Shown piece after piece: positions 33,578 to 42,107 of a stretch of 64,000 nucleotides of DNA. This stretch comes from VBWE01 sp943372645. GTDB taxonomy: Bacteria > Bacteroidota > Bacteroidia > Palsa-965. Each line of letters begins with the position of its first letter. Position 1 is the stretch's first letter. The position numbers and the translations under genes were made by a program. The stretch lies in contig CALRZN010000012.1 of NCBI GenBank assembly GCA_943372645.1, forward strand, positions 62,001 to 126,000, given 5' to 3'. The notes below the pieces were generated by a model. It saw nothing but the letters and a program-made list of their open reading frames with translations. It was not told the DNA's origin and made no database searches.

Positions 33578-35473
33578 ATGTCACGCATCACCTCCCTCGC
33601 ACACTACGAATCCGAATATCAAAAATCAATAACCGATCCTGAAAATTTCTGGGCCGATAAAGCCGCTGCCTTTACCTGGCGCAAAAAATGGGACCGCGTG
33701 CTCGAATGGAATTTCGATCAGCCCGATGTGCGCTGGTTTGGCGGCGGGCAATTAAACATTACCGAAAACTGTCTTGATCGTCACCTCACACAGCGTGGCG
33801 AACAGGTGGCTTTTTACTGGGAACCGAACGATCCGACTGAAGCAAGCAAAAGTTATACATATAATCAGCTGCACGCCGAAGTGTGCCGCTTTGCCAATGT
33901 GCTGAAAGCAAAAGGCGTGAAAAAAGGCGACCGCGTGTGCATTTACATGCCCATGATTCCGGAACTGGCCGTGAGTGTACTCGCCTGCGCGCGCATCGGT
34001 GCCATACACACTGTGGTGTTTGCCGGTTTTTCTGCCAACGCATTGGCCGGGCGCATTCAGGATTGCGACTGCGTACTGGTGATTACCAGCGATGGCGCAT
34101 ACCGCGGTGCAAAAGCCATCCCGGTAAAAGAAGTGGTGGATGAAGCGTTGCTTACCTGTCCGTCGGTAAAAACTTCCATCGTTTACAAACGCACCGGTAC
34201 CGCTGTTACCATGCAGCCCGGCCGCGACTACTGGTGGCACGACGAAATGGCGAACGCATCTGCAACCTGCGAAGCAGAAACGATGGAGAGCGAAGACCTG
34301 CTGTTCATTCTTTATACCTCCGGATCAACCGGCAAACCGAAAGGCGTTGTACACACCTGCGGCGGTTATATGGTTTATACCGATTACACATTCCGCAATG
34401 TTTTTCAGTATAATGAAAACGAAATTTTCTGGTGTACGGCCGACATCGGCTGGATTACCGGCCACTCCTATATTGTTTACGGTCCGCTGCTGGCCGGTGC
34501 AACATCCATCATGTTTGAAGGCGTGCCCACGTTTCCGGATGCGGGGCGTTTCTGGCAGGTGATTGATAAATACCAGGTGAATATTTTTTACACCGCGCCC
34601 ACCGCCATCCGCGCACTCGAAGCTGCCGGGCTTGATTTTGTTACACCGTATAAACTCGATTCGCTGCGCGTGCTCGGTTCAGTAGGTGAACCGATTAACG
34701 TGGAAGCCTGGGAATGGTACCACGAAAATATCGGCAAGGGCCGCTGCCCGATTGTAGATACCTGGTGGCAAACCGAAACCGGTGGCATTTTAATTTCACC
34801 GATAGCCGGCATTACCAAAACAAAACCGGGTTTTGCAACATTGCCCTTGCCCGGTGTGCAGCCCGTGCTGGTGGATGAAAAAGGAAACATCCTGGAAGGC
34901 AACGGTGTGGAAGGAAACCTCTGTATCCGTTTTCCGTGGCCGTCCATCATCCGCACCACGTACGGCGATCACGAACGCTGCAGGCTGAATTATTTTGCAA
35001 CATACAAGGGATTGTATTTTACCGGCGACGGCTGCCGCCGCGATGAAGACGGTTATTACCGCATTACCGGCCGCGTAGATGATGTGATCAATGTTTCCGG
35101 TCACCGCATCGGCACCGCAGAAGTGGAAAGCGCCATCAACATGCACGGCGAAGTGGTGGAAAGCGCGGTGGTAGGTTATCCGCACGACATCAAAGGACAA
35201 GGTATTTATGCATTCGTTATAAGTACAAATCCCGATGCGGATATTGATGTGATCCGCAAAGACATTCTCGCCGAAGTAACCAAAATCATCGGACCGATAG
35301 CAAAGCCGGATAAAATACAGGTAGTGCGCGGCCTGCCGAAAACGCGTTCGGGAAAAATTATGCGCCGCATTTTGCGCAAAATTGCCGAAGGTGAAACCAG
35401 TAACCTCGGCGATACAAGTACACTGCTCGATCCGTCGGTGGTGGATGAAATTGTTGCAGGAGCAATTAAATAA
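33578..35473 (+). CDS. acs: Acetyl-CoA synthetase
   Basis: Activates acetate to acetyl-CoA through acetyl-AMP, 631 residues, cytoplasmic. The ANL-family motif is YTSGSTGKPKGVVHT, with WWQTETGG and the hinge region YFTGDGCRRDEDGYYRITGRVDDVI split over two motifs. The catalytic and acetylation-prone lysine is in KTRSGKIMRR near the C-terminus. The chosen start MSRITSLAHYES fits family members; 40 codons of open frame upstream overlap the promoter. The downstream DinB-like gene begins 18 bp after its stop. Confidence 0.97.
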   Translation: MSRITSLAHYESEYQKSITDPENFWADKAAAFTWRKKWDRVLEWNFDQPDVRWFGGGQLNITENCLDRHLTQRGEQVAFYWEPNDPTEASKSYTYNQLHAEVCRFANVLKAKGVKKGDRVCIYMPMIPELAVSVLACARIGAIHTVVFAGFSANALAGRIQDCDCVLVITSDGAYRGAKAIPVKEVVDEALLTCPSVKTSIVYKRTGTAVTMQPGRDYWWHDEMANASATCEAETMESEDLLFILYTSGSTGKPKGVVHTCGGYMVYTDYTFRNVFQYNENEIFWCTADIGWITGHSYIVYGPLLAGATSIMFEGVPTFPDAGRFWQVIDKYQVNIFYTAPTAIRALEAAGLDFVTPYKLDSLRVLGSVGEPINVEAWEWYHENIGKGRCPIVDTWWQTETGGILISPIAGITKTKPGFATLPLPGVQPVLVDEKGNILEGNGVEGNLCIRFPWPSIIRTTYGDHERCRLNYFATYKGLYFTGDGCRRDEDGYYRITGRVDDVINVSGHRIGTAEVESAINMHGEVVESAVVGYPHDIKGQGIYAFVISTNPDADIDVIRKDILAEVTKIIGPIAKPDKIQVVRGLPKTRSGKIMRRILRKIAEGETSNLGDTSTLLDPSVVDEIVAGAIK

Positions 35474-35491
35474 ACACGAAAAGATCCGATT

Positions 35492-35941
35492 ATGTCACTC
35501 ATCGCCAGTTTTCAATTCGTAACATTTTACAACCGCGAATTTGATCGTCTGAAAAATGAACTGCTTGCGTTTCAGAACGAAGCGCAATTGTGGGAAGTGC
35601 GCGGCGATGTAAAAAACAGTGCCGGTAATTTAACATTGCACCTCATCGGAAATCTGAACCATTTTTTCGGGGCCGTGCTGGGCAACACCGGTTATGTGCG
35701 CAACCGCGATGCGGAATTTGCAACCAAAAACGTCCCGCGCGAACAATTGCTTGCACAACTCCAGGAAACACAGGGAATAGTTGAGCGTGTATTGCAACAA
35801 CTGCGTGATGAAGATGTACTTGCGGTTTACCCGCTCCCGTTTTTTGGTGAGGGCACCACAACTGCATTTGTGTTAACACAGCTGCATTCGCATTTTAATT
35901 ATCACCTCGGGCAGATCAATTATATACGACGATTAAGTTGA
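35492..35941 (+). CDS. DinB-superfamily protein
   Basis: A 149-residue helical protein of the DinB/DUF1572 type. Candidate metal ligands are the histidines in NLTLHLIGNLNHFF and in LTQLHSHFNYHLGQINYIRRL, placed as in other members. No reaction can be assigned. It follows acs by 18 bp and is likely co-transcribed; a perfect long inverted repeat follows its stop. The other DinB protein in this window (16324-16830) is only distantly similar. Confidence 0.82.
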   Translation: MSLIASFQFVTFYNREFDRLKNELLAFQNEAQLWEVRGDVKNSAGNLTLHLIGNLNHFFGAVLGNTGYVRNRDAEFATKNVPREQLLAQLQETQGIVERVLQQLRDEDVLAVYPLPFFGEGTTTAFVLTQLHSHFNYHLGQINYIRRLS

Positions 35942-35955
35942 AAACTAATACGTAC

Positions 35956-36030
35956 GTCAGTTCGAGCGTCAGTCGAGAACAGTGATGTAGGATCGCATAA
36001 AACCTGTTCTCGACTGACGCTCGAACTGAC
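35956..36030. repeat. Perfect 27-bp inverted repeat between convergent genes
   Basis: Arms 35956-35982 (beginning gtcagttcgagcgtcagtcg) and 36004-36030 are exact reverse complements around a 21-base loop. The words gtcagttcgag and gagaac recur in the cloverleaf elements at 20.7 and 50.8 kb, so this may be a short form of that family. It lies between the DinB-like gene and rlpA-like gene stops and could act as a bidirectional terminator. Confidence 0.9.
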
Positions 36031-36041
36031 GGTAGTAACGA

Positions 36042-36506
36042 TCACTTCTTTTTACGTTTCGGGATATTTAGCGGGGCCATACCCGCATGTTCCAGTTTCA
36101 CCTGGGTAACACCCGCCCGCAGGAATCCCAGCCGTTTGGCCGCGCCCGCGCTCAGGTCAATACATCGTTTTGAACTTTTCGGAAGGCGATCGGTAATTTT
36201 TACAATTATAATAGAATCATTTTTCAGGTTCGTTACCCGCACCAGTGTTCCGAAGGGCAGCGTTTTATGCGCAGCCGTTAAACTGTCCATGTGAAAACGT
36301 TCGCCGCTCGATGTCAGTCTGCCGTGAAACGCTTTGCCGTACCAGCTGGCCTGGCCAGTTTCGATGGAATCGTAACGGGCAACGGTGTCAATCGGCCCGA
36401 CGAGCAGGGGAGCGGCATCAATGGTGGAATGTGGAACCGAATCGCGCTGCGCGAAGGCGAATGTGGAACAAAGCAGGAACAACACGATTGCTGAAAAATT
36501 TTTCAT
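36042..36506 (-). CDS. RlpA-like septal ring lytic transglycosylase
   Basis: A 154-residue exported double-psi beta-barrel protein. After the signal peptide (MKNFSAIVLFLLCSTFAFAQ) come ETGQASWYGKAFHGRLTSSG, PFGTLVRVTNL and VKITDRLPKSSKRCIDLSAG, typical of RlpA; the catalytic Asp-type residue is in the ITDRLP segment. RlpA trims peptidoglycan lacking stem peptides in some bacteria, while smaller members may only bind it. No SPOR domain is present, so it is the short form. The start was set at MKNFSAIV, as about 80 upstream codons lack signal character and overlap the next promoter region. Confidence 0.88.
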   Translation of the reverse strand: MKNFSAIVLFLLCSTFAFAQRDSVPHSTIDAAPLLVGPIDTVARYDSIETGQASWYGKAFHGRLTSSGERFHMDSLTAAHKTLPFGTLVRVTNLKNDSIIIVKITDRLPKSSKRCIDLSAGAAKRLGFLRAGVTQVKLEHAGMAPLNIPKRKKK

Positions 36507-36647
36507 ACCTGAAATACAATATTTCCACCTGAATTGCGCTAATCTAATGCCATTCTGCCGATTTCTTCTGCGGAAGGTGTCAAGATTTGTTAATTTCGCT
36601 TCGCAATTCCGGGGCTTAACCCTAAATTCGCAGTTCTTAAACGAAAA

Positions 36648-37379
36648 ATGCCCGACCGCGTAGTCATAATACCGACGTTCAACGAAAAGGAAAACATCGA
36701 AAAGATGATCCGGAAAGTCATGGGGCTTTCGGGCGATTTCCATTTGCTTATTGTAGATGACGGATCGCCTGACGGCACAGCGGATATTGTAAAAACGCTG
36801 ATGAACGAATTTACGGGCCGCCTCTTCATCGAAGAACGCAAAGGCAAACTAGGTCTCGGTACCGCATACATTCACGGGTTCAAATGGGCGCTGCAGCGCG
36901 ATTACCAGTTTATTTTCGAAATGGATTGTGATTTTTCGCACAACCCCGACGACCTGCCGCGTCTTTACGAAGCCTGTGCTTCGGGCCGCGGCGATGTGGC
37001 CGTAGGCTCGCGTTATGTGAAAGGCGGCAAAGTGGAAAACTGGCCCGCCAAACGCCGCCTGCTTTCGTATTACGCGTCAGTATATGTGCGCATGATTCTC
37101 TGGCTCGGTGTACGCGATACCACCGCCGGTTTTAAATGTTACCGCAAAAAAGTGCTCGAAACCATCGACCTGGATGCAATCCGTTTTGTGGGGTATGCCT
37201 TCCAGATTGAAATGAAATACACGGCGTATTGCCTCGGCTTTAAAATTGTGGAGGTGCCCATCACCTTTACCGACCGCGTAGAAGGCGTTTCGAAAATGAG
37301 CAGCAAAATTTTCAAGGAAGCCTTCTGGGGCGTGCTGCAAATGCGTTTCCGGACATTTCATCCGCGCAAGGGGGCTTAG
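36648..37379 (+). CDS. Polyprenol-phosphate mannosyltransferase-like GT2
   Basis: A 243-residue family 2 glycosyltransferase of the dolichyl/polyprenyl-phosphate mannose synthase type. Motifs are VIIPTFNEKENIEKMI, LIVDDGSPDGTADIV and the metal-binding FEMDCDFSHNPDDLPRL. The C-terminal part with GFKCYRKKVLETIDLD and ITFTDRVEGVSKMS matches the soluble form without membrane helices. Its product would be a lipid-linked sugar used for protein or envelope glycosylation. It is divergent from the RlpA-like gene. Confidence 0.92.
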   Translation: MPDRVVIIPTFNEKENIEKMIRKVMGLSGDFHLLIVDDGSPDGTADIVKTLMNEFTGRLFIEERKGKLGLGTAYIHGFKWALQRDYQFIFEMDCDFSHNPDDLPRLYEACASGRGDVAVGSRYVKGGKVENWPAKRRLLSYYASVYVRMILWLGVRDTTAGFKCYRKKVLETIDLDAIRFVGYAFQIEMKYTAYCLGFKIVEVPITFTDRVEGVSKMSSKIFKEAFWGVLQMRFRTFHPRKGA

Positions 37380-37438
37380 TTTTTCAACGTATATCCTTTT
37401 CCCATTTTTTGTTTTTATAAAACGTAGCCGGTAGGGTA

Positions 37439-37564
37439 GTCGGCAGTCTTCAGTCGGCAGTCATTTTTGTTGGCTATCATAAAAACAGCAAAGCTGTTTT
37501 TATGATAACGGAACAGCAACATTAAAATGAACCGCAATCAGTCTGCCGACTGAAGACTGCCGAC
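37439..37564. repeat. Nested inverted repeat (locus 2) with inner 15-bp hairpin
   Basis: Outer arms 37439-37462 (gtcggcagtcttcagtcggc...) and 37543-37564 are complementary over about 22 bases. They enclose a perfect hairpin, tatcataaaaacagc / gctgtttttatgata with an AAA loop (37475-37507), which looks like a terminator for the GT2 gene. The rest of 37380-37707 contains only the next promoter. Confidence 0.9.
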
Positions 37565-37669
37565 TTGTTTTACGATCTGCAGGTTTCTACAAAACATAAC
37601 CTGACCTACATCATTCCCCGATTGACGATCATCTGACAATTGCCCGACAAAACGAAACGCGATCCTGTG

Positions 37670-37677
37670 TACATTTG
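37670..37677 (+). promoter_or_regulatory. -7 element upstream of the TolB-like gene
   Basis: TACATTTG fits TAnnTTTG and lies 30 bases before the ATG at 37708. It would exclude the longer start at 37675, which lies within the element. Confidence 0.55.
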
Positions 37678-37707
37678 CACTCCAGACACGTGATCCTTTA
37701 TAATCGT

Positions 37708-38760
37708 ATGAAAACATTGATTGGCTTTGCAGCCCTTACCCTGCTGTTTGTTTCGTTCCGCGAAGACCAGCCCACCGAAAAACACCTGAAAAACATCCGC
37801 CAGCTCACGTTCGGCGGCGACAATGCGGAAGCGTATTTCAGTTTCGACGGCAAGTCGCTGGCCATGCAGAGCAACAACAAAGCCTGGGGCTTAAACTGCG
37901 ATCAGATTTTTAATGTGTCTATTGAAAAAGCCGCAGGCAACAAAGACTACCGTCCGCCGATGATCAGCACCGGCAAAGGCCGCACCACCTGCGCGTATTT
38001 TATGCCGGGCGATAAAAAAATACTGTATGCTTCCACACACCTGGCTGGCGACAGTTGTCCGCCCACCGGCGATCTGCGTCGTGGCGGGAAATACCTCTGG
38101 CCGATTTATGGATCGTATGATATTTTTGTGGCCGACCTGAAAGGCAAAATCAAAAAACGCCTTACCGATTCGCCGGGTTATGATGCAGAAGCAACGGTTT
38201 CGCCCGATGGTAAAAAAATTGTGTTCACGTCCGATCGTTCCGGCGACCTGGAACTGTGGATTATGGACATTGACGGCAAAAACCAGAAACAGCTTACCAC
38301 CGGTCTCGGTTACGACGGCGGCGCGTTCTTCTCGCCCGATTCGAAAAAACTCGTGTTCCGCGCTTCACGTCCGCAGACCGAAACAGACATTAAAGAATAC
38401 AAGGATTTACTCGCCGAACACCTCGTTGCGCCCACCAACATGGAAATTTACACCTGCAACATCGACGGCAGCGACCTGAAACAGATCACGCATCTCGGTA
38501 AAGCAAACTGGGCGCCGTTTTATCATCCCGGCGGGAAGAAAATTGTGTTCTCTTCCAACCACGAATCGAAGCGCGGATATGATTTCCAGCTGTACATGAT
38601 CAACGAAGACGGAACCGGCCTGGAGAAAATTACGAACGAAAGTATTTTCAACTCCTTCGCCATGTTTTCGCCCGACGGGAAAAAACTCGTGTTCTGTTCC
38701 AACCGCAACAACGGCGGCGGACATGACACGAATGTTTTTATTGCCGATTGGGTGGATTAG
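37708..38760 (+). CDS. TolB-like beta-propeller protein
   Basis: A 350-residue exported protein of WD40-like/TolB propeller type. Repeats with PDGKKIVFTSDRSGDLELWI, PDSKKLVFRASRP, PGGKKIVFSSNHES and PDGKKLVFCSNRNN are visible, each with the typical aspartate or asparagine turn. The N-terminus has a signal-like hydrophobic run (TLIGFAALTLLFVSF). Such proteins occur in Bacteroidota as periplasmic or surface binding proteins; no enzyme domain is present. It stands alone, flanked on both sides by nested inverted repeats. Confidence 0.88.
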   Translation: MKTLIGFAALTLLFVSFREDQPTEKHLKNIRQLTFGGDNAEAYFSFDGKSLAMQSNNKAWGLNCDQIFNVSIEKAAGNKDYRPPMISTGKGRTTCAYFMPGDKKILYASTHLAGDSCPPTGDLRRGGKYLWPIYGSYDIFVADLKGKIKKRLTDSPGYDAEATVSPDGKKIVFTSDRSGDLELWIMDIDGKNQKQLTTGLGYDGGAFFSPDSKKLVFRASRPQTETDIKEYKDLLAEHLVAPTNMEIYTCNIDGSDLKQITHLGKANWAPFYHPGGKKIVFSSNHESKRGYDFQLYMINEDGTGLEKITNESIFNSFAMFSPDGKKLVFCSNRNNGGGHDTNVFIADWVD

Positions 38761-38795
38761 TGCGTATAAAATTCCTTCGGAATAGTTTGTGATTC

Positions 38796-38934
38796 AGTGG
38801 CAGTGGCAGGCAGCAGTGGCAGTCTGCTTATTTAACCGGTTTGTTTCAAGTACTTGCACATTATTCATCGGCAAAGCTGATGAATAATGTGATTTTTGCG
38901 TTGCGGCCTGCCACTGCTGCCTGCCACTGCCACT
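38796..38934. repeat. Nested inverted repeat (locus 3) with inner 16-bp hairpin
   Basis: Outer arms 38796-38822 (starting agtggcagtggcaggcagca) and 38908-38934 are perfect 27-base complements built from iterated cagtggcag. Inside is the hairpin cacattattcatcggc / gctgatgaataatgtg (38857-38891) with an AAA loop and one mismatch. It has the same architecture as 37439-37564 but unrelated arm sequence, located between the TolB-like gene and fadN. Confidence 0.92.
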
Positions 38935-38996
38935 AAATCTAATAACTCCGCGAGCATCAGCTCTTTTTTTAGTGTAACTCATGCGCGGTTTATACG

Positions 38997-39004
38997 TAAA
39001 TTTG
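38997..39004 (+). promoter_or_regulatory. -7 element of the fadN promoter
   Basis: TAAATTTG matches TAnnTTTG, 18 bases before the ATG at 39023. Confidence 0.55.
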
Positions 39005-39022
39005 TAGAGAAGCATATTCTCT

Positions 39023-41428
39023 ATGAACCGCAACATCCGTAAAATAGCCGTATTGGGATCGGGCGTAATGGGTTCGCGCATTGCGTGCCATTTTGCCCAG
39101 GCCGGGGTCGATGTACTCCTGCTAGATATCGTCCCGAATCAATTAACCGAACAGGAACAGAAAAAAGGCGCCACGCTCGAACAGAAAGCGGTACGTAACC
39201 GCATTGTGAACGATGCACTGCAGGCGGCGCTGAAATCCAATCCTTCGCCGATATACAGCAAACGTTTTGTATCCCGCATCACTACCGGGAACTTTGATGA
39301 TAACATGCCGGAGATTGCTTCGTGCGACTGGATCATTGAAGTGGTGGTGGAGCGCCTCGATATCAAACAGCTCATTTTTGAAAAAGTAGAAAAGTTCCGC
39401 AAACCGGGCACGCTCATCACCTCGAACACATCGGGCATACCGATGCGTATGATGTGCGAAGGCCGCAGCGCAGATTTTAAAAAACATTTCTGCGGAAGTC
39501 ACTTCTTCAACCCGCCGCGTTACCTGCGCCTGCTCGAAATTATTCCCGGCCCGGAAACTGATCCGGCGGTGATTGATTTCCTGATGCATTACGGCGATGT
39601 GATTCTCGGCAAAACCACCGTGCTCTGCAAAGACACACCGGCATTTATCGCCAACCGCGTAGGCGTGTACAGCATCATGGCGCTGTTTCACCTCGTGGAG
39701 CGCATGGGACTTACCGTAGAAGAAGTAGACAAACTCACCGGCCCGGTGCTCGGCCGTCCGAAATCAGCCACATTCCGTACCTGCGATGTAGTTGGTATCG
39801 ACACACTCGTTCACGTTGCAAAAGGATTAAGCGACAACTGCCCGAACGATGAAGCACGCGAACTGTTCCGTTTGCCCGGTTACCTGGACAAAATGGTTTC
39901 CAACAAATGGTTTGGTGACAAAAGCGGGCAGGGCTTCTATAAAAAAATTAAAAATGCTGCCGGTAAAAGTGAGATCACTGCACTCAACCTGCAGACACTC
40001 GAATACCAGCCTTCGGCGAAAGTAAAATTTGCAACGCTGGAAACCACCAAAACCATTGACAACCTGCGCGACCGCATGAAAGTGCTGCTGGCCGGAAAAG
40101 ACAAGGCCGGTGATTTTTACCGCGCTTCGTTTTTCGGTTTGTTTGCGTATGTGTCGAACCGCATTCCTGAAATTGCAGATCAGCTTTATAAGATAGACGA
40201 TGCCATGCGCGCCGGTTTCGGCTGGGAGCAGGGGCCGTTTGAAGCCTGGGATGCTGTGGGCCTGGCCGAAAGTGTGAAAGCCATGGAAGCTGCCGGCAAC
40301 AAACCCGCGCAATGGATTTACGATATGCTGGCTTCGGGTACAACTTCGTTTTACGTACTCGAAAACGGCGTAAAAAAATATTACGACATCGCCGCGAAAA
40401 ATTACAAACCGGTACCGGGAACGGAACAGTTCATTTTACTGGAAGCAATTCGCCCCACCAAAACCATTTGGAAAAACGCAGGCACAACGATCACGGATAT
40501 CGGTGATGGTATCCTGAATATTGAATTCCACACCAAGATGAATACCATCGGCAGTGAAATTCTGCAGGGTGTGAACAAAGCGATCGATCTTGCAGAACAG
40601 GATTTCCGCGGGCTGGTCATCTCCAACGAAGGTCCTAATTTCTCCGCAGGTGCAAACCTCGGCATGGTGTTCATGTACGCGGTGGAGCAGGAGTACGATG
40701 AACTTGATTTTGCTGTGCGCGCATTTCAGAAAACGATGATGCGTGTGCGATACTCTTCCATACCTGTAGTTGCTGCGCCGCACAACATGGCGCTGGGCGG
40801 CAGTTGCGAAATGTGTATGCACGCCGATAAAGTGGTGGCCCACGCCGAGTTGTACATGGGCCTCGTGGAATTTGGTGTAGGCCTCATTCCCGGCGGCGGC
40901 GGTACCAAAGAGTTTGCGGTACGCCTCAGTGATGAACTCGAAGAAGGCGATGTGGAACTGAATGCATTCCGCAAACGGTTCCTCACCATCGGCCAGGCCA
41001 AAGTTTCTACTTCCGCACACGAAGCCTTCGAACTCGGTTACCTGCGCAACGGTACCGACCGCGTGGTGCTTTCGCGCAGCCGCCTGCTGGCGGAAGCCAA
41101 GGCAAGCGCCATCGCACTGGCCGAAGCTGGTTACACGCGTCCGCAGGAGCGCAAAGACATCCGCGTACTCGGCCGCCAGGCGCTCGGACTCGCGTACCTC
41201 GGCGCAAACTCCATGCAGAGCGGCAAATACATCAGCGAACACGACACAAAAATTTCGCAGAAAATGGCCTGGGTCCTCTGCGGCGGCGACCTGTCGCAAC
41301 CGACAACGGTAAGCGAACAATACCTGCTGGACCTCGAACGCGAAGCATTCCTGTCGCTTTGCGGAGAGAAGAAGTCGCTGGAGCGGATGCAGAGTATTTT
41401 GACGGGTGGGAAAATTTTAAGGAATTAG
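39023..41428 (+). CDS. fadN: 3-hydroxyacyl-CoA dehydrogenase / enoyl-CoA hydratase (FadN type)
   Basis: Bifunctional beta-oxidation enzyme, 801 residues. The dehydrogenase domain comes first (NAD motif VLGSGVMGSRIACHFAQAG, then FCGSHFFNPPRYLRLLEII and KDTPAFIANRVGVYS), and the enoyl-CoA hydratase domain is in the last third (GLVISNEGPNFSAGANLGM, NMALGGSCEMCMHADKVV, GLVEFGVGLIPGGGGTKE). This order is opposite to E. coli FadB and equals Bacillus FadN. A thiolase and an acyl-CoA dehydrogenase follow, so the set corresponds to fadN-fadA-fadE. It would hydrate enoyl-CoA and oxidise the 3-hydroxyacyl-CoA product. Confidence 0.95.
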   Translation: MNRNIRKIAVLGSGVMGSRIACHFAQAGVDVLLLDIVPNQLTEQEQKKGATLEQKAVRNRIVNDALQAALKSNPSPIYSKRFVSRITTGNFDDNMPEIASCDWIIEVVVERLDIKQLIFEKVEKFRKPGTLITSNTSGIPMRMMCEGRSADFKKHFCGSHFFNPPRYLRLLEIIPGPETDPAVIDFLMHYGDVILGKTTVLCKDTPAFIANRVGVYSIMALFHLVERMGLTVEEVDKLTGPVLGRPKSATFRTCDVVGIDTLVHVAKGLSDNCPNDEARELFRLPGYLDKMVSNKWFGDKSGQGFYKKIKNAAGKSEITALNLQTLEYQPSAKVKFATLETTKTIDNLRDRMKVLLAGKDKAGDFYRASFFGLFAYVSNRIPEIADQLYKIDDAMRAGFGWEQGPFEAWDAVGLAESVKAMEAAGNKPAQWIYDMLASGTTSFYVLENGVKKYYDIAAKNYKPVPGTEQFILLEAIRPTKTIWKNAGTTITDIGDGILNIEFHTKMNTIGSEILQGVNKAIDLAEQDFRGLVISNEGPNFSAGANLGMVFMYAVEQEYDELDFAVRAFQKTMMRVRYSSIPVVAAPHNMALGGSCEMCMHADKVVAHAELYMGLVEFGVGLIPGGGGTKEFAVRLSDELEEGDVELNAFRKRFLTIGQAKVSTSAHEAFELGYLRNGTDRVVLSRSRLLAEAKASAIALAEAGYTRPQERKDIRVLGRQALGLAYLGANSMQSGKYISEHDTKISQKMAWVLCGGDLSQPTTVSEQYLLDLEREAFLSLCGEKKSLERMQSILTGGKILRN

Positions 41429-41449
41429 GTTTTTAAACTTTCAGATTTG

Positions 41450-42107
41450 AGATTTCAGACTTTCAGATTTGAGAGACCAGCCTTTAAAAACAACTTTTAA
41501 AAACTAACCTTTAAAACATATTGCAATGCATAACCTGAACGAGCTGAAAATATGGAACAAGGCAATTGACCTTTGTGTAGATGTCTATAAAGCAACGGCA
41601 GATTTTCCTGCTGATGAACGATATGGCCTTACTTCGCAATTGCGCAGGGCATCGGTTTCTGTTCCGTCAAATATTGCAGAAGGCGCAGGACGTAACTCAG
41701 ACAAGGACTTTGTGCGTTTTCTTTCAATAGCCAACGGATCGGCCTATGAAGTGCAAACGCAATTGGTAATCAGTAACCGCCTCGGGCTGGTTGATGATAA
41801 AACAGTATCACCGTTGCTCGATCAGGTTGTCGAATTGCAAAAAATGAATTACGCATTGCAAAATAAATTAAGTAAGAGTTATTAGGTTAAACATAAAGAC
41901 CGAGGATGGCGTTTTTAAGTCTGGCAGTCTGAAATCTGAAAAAAAGATATAAGAAGAAGATGGATTTATTAAGGCCGGTAGTCTGAAATCTCAAATCTAA
42001 AAGTCTGAAATCTGTAATACAGAACTAAGATAAGGATGGATTTTTTAAGGCTGGCAGTCTGAAATCTCAAATCTAAAAGTCTGAAATCTGAAATAAAGAA
42101 CTAAAAA
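41450..42107. repeat. Inverted and tandem repeats bracketing the four-helix gene
   Basis: A left arm at about 41450-41495 (tcagatttgagatttcagac and neighbours) is the inverse of units on the right. On the right, three tandem units of 57-76 bp (about 41903-41959, 41960-42035, 42036-42107) each carry gatgg...ttaaggctggcagtctgaaatc-type sequence. The last unit ends at the thiolase start codon. Confidence 0.8.
41526..41885 (+). CDS. Four-helix-bundle protein (S23/IVS family)
   Basis: A 119-residue protein of the family first found as open frames inside intervening sequences of 23S rRNA genes and related to the Avd accessory protein. Recognisable stretches are LKIWNKAIDLCVDVYKATAD, LTSQLRRASVSVPSNIAEG and the ESYEVQTQL-like AYEVQTQLVISNRLG. 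The function is unknown; Avd relatives bind nucleic acid. The gene sits between fadN and fadA, interrupting a conserved operon, and is bracketed by inverted and tandem repeats, so it may have been inserted as a unit. Its A+T content looks higher than that of its neighbours. Confidence 0.88.
   Translation: MHNLNELKIWNKAIDLCVDVYKATADFPADERYGLTSQLRRASVSVPSNIAEGAGRNSDKDFVRFLSIANGSAYEVQTQLVISNRLGLVDDKTVSPLLDQVVELQKMNYALQNKLSKSY

Noticed and set aside
41526..41885. Avd-like gene of a diversity-generating retroelement
   Set aside because: No reverse transcriptase or template/variable repeat pair is nearby; the protein fits the broader S23/IVS family.
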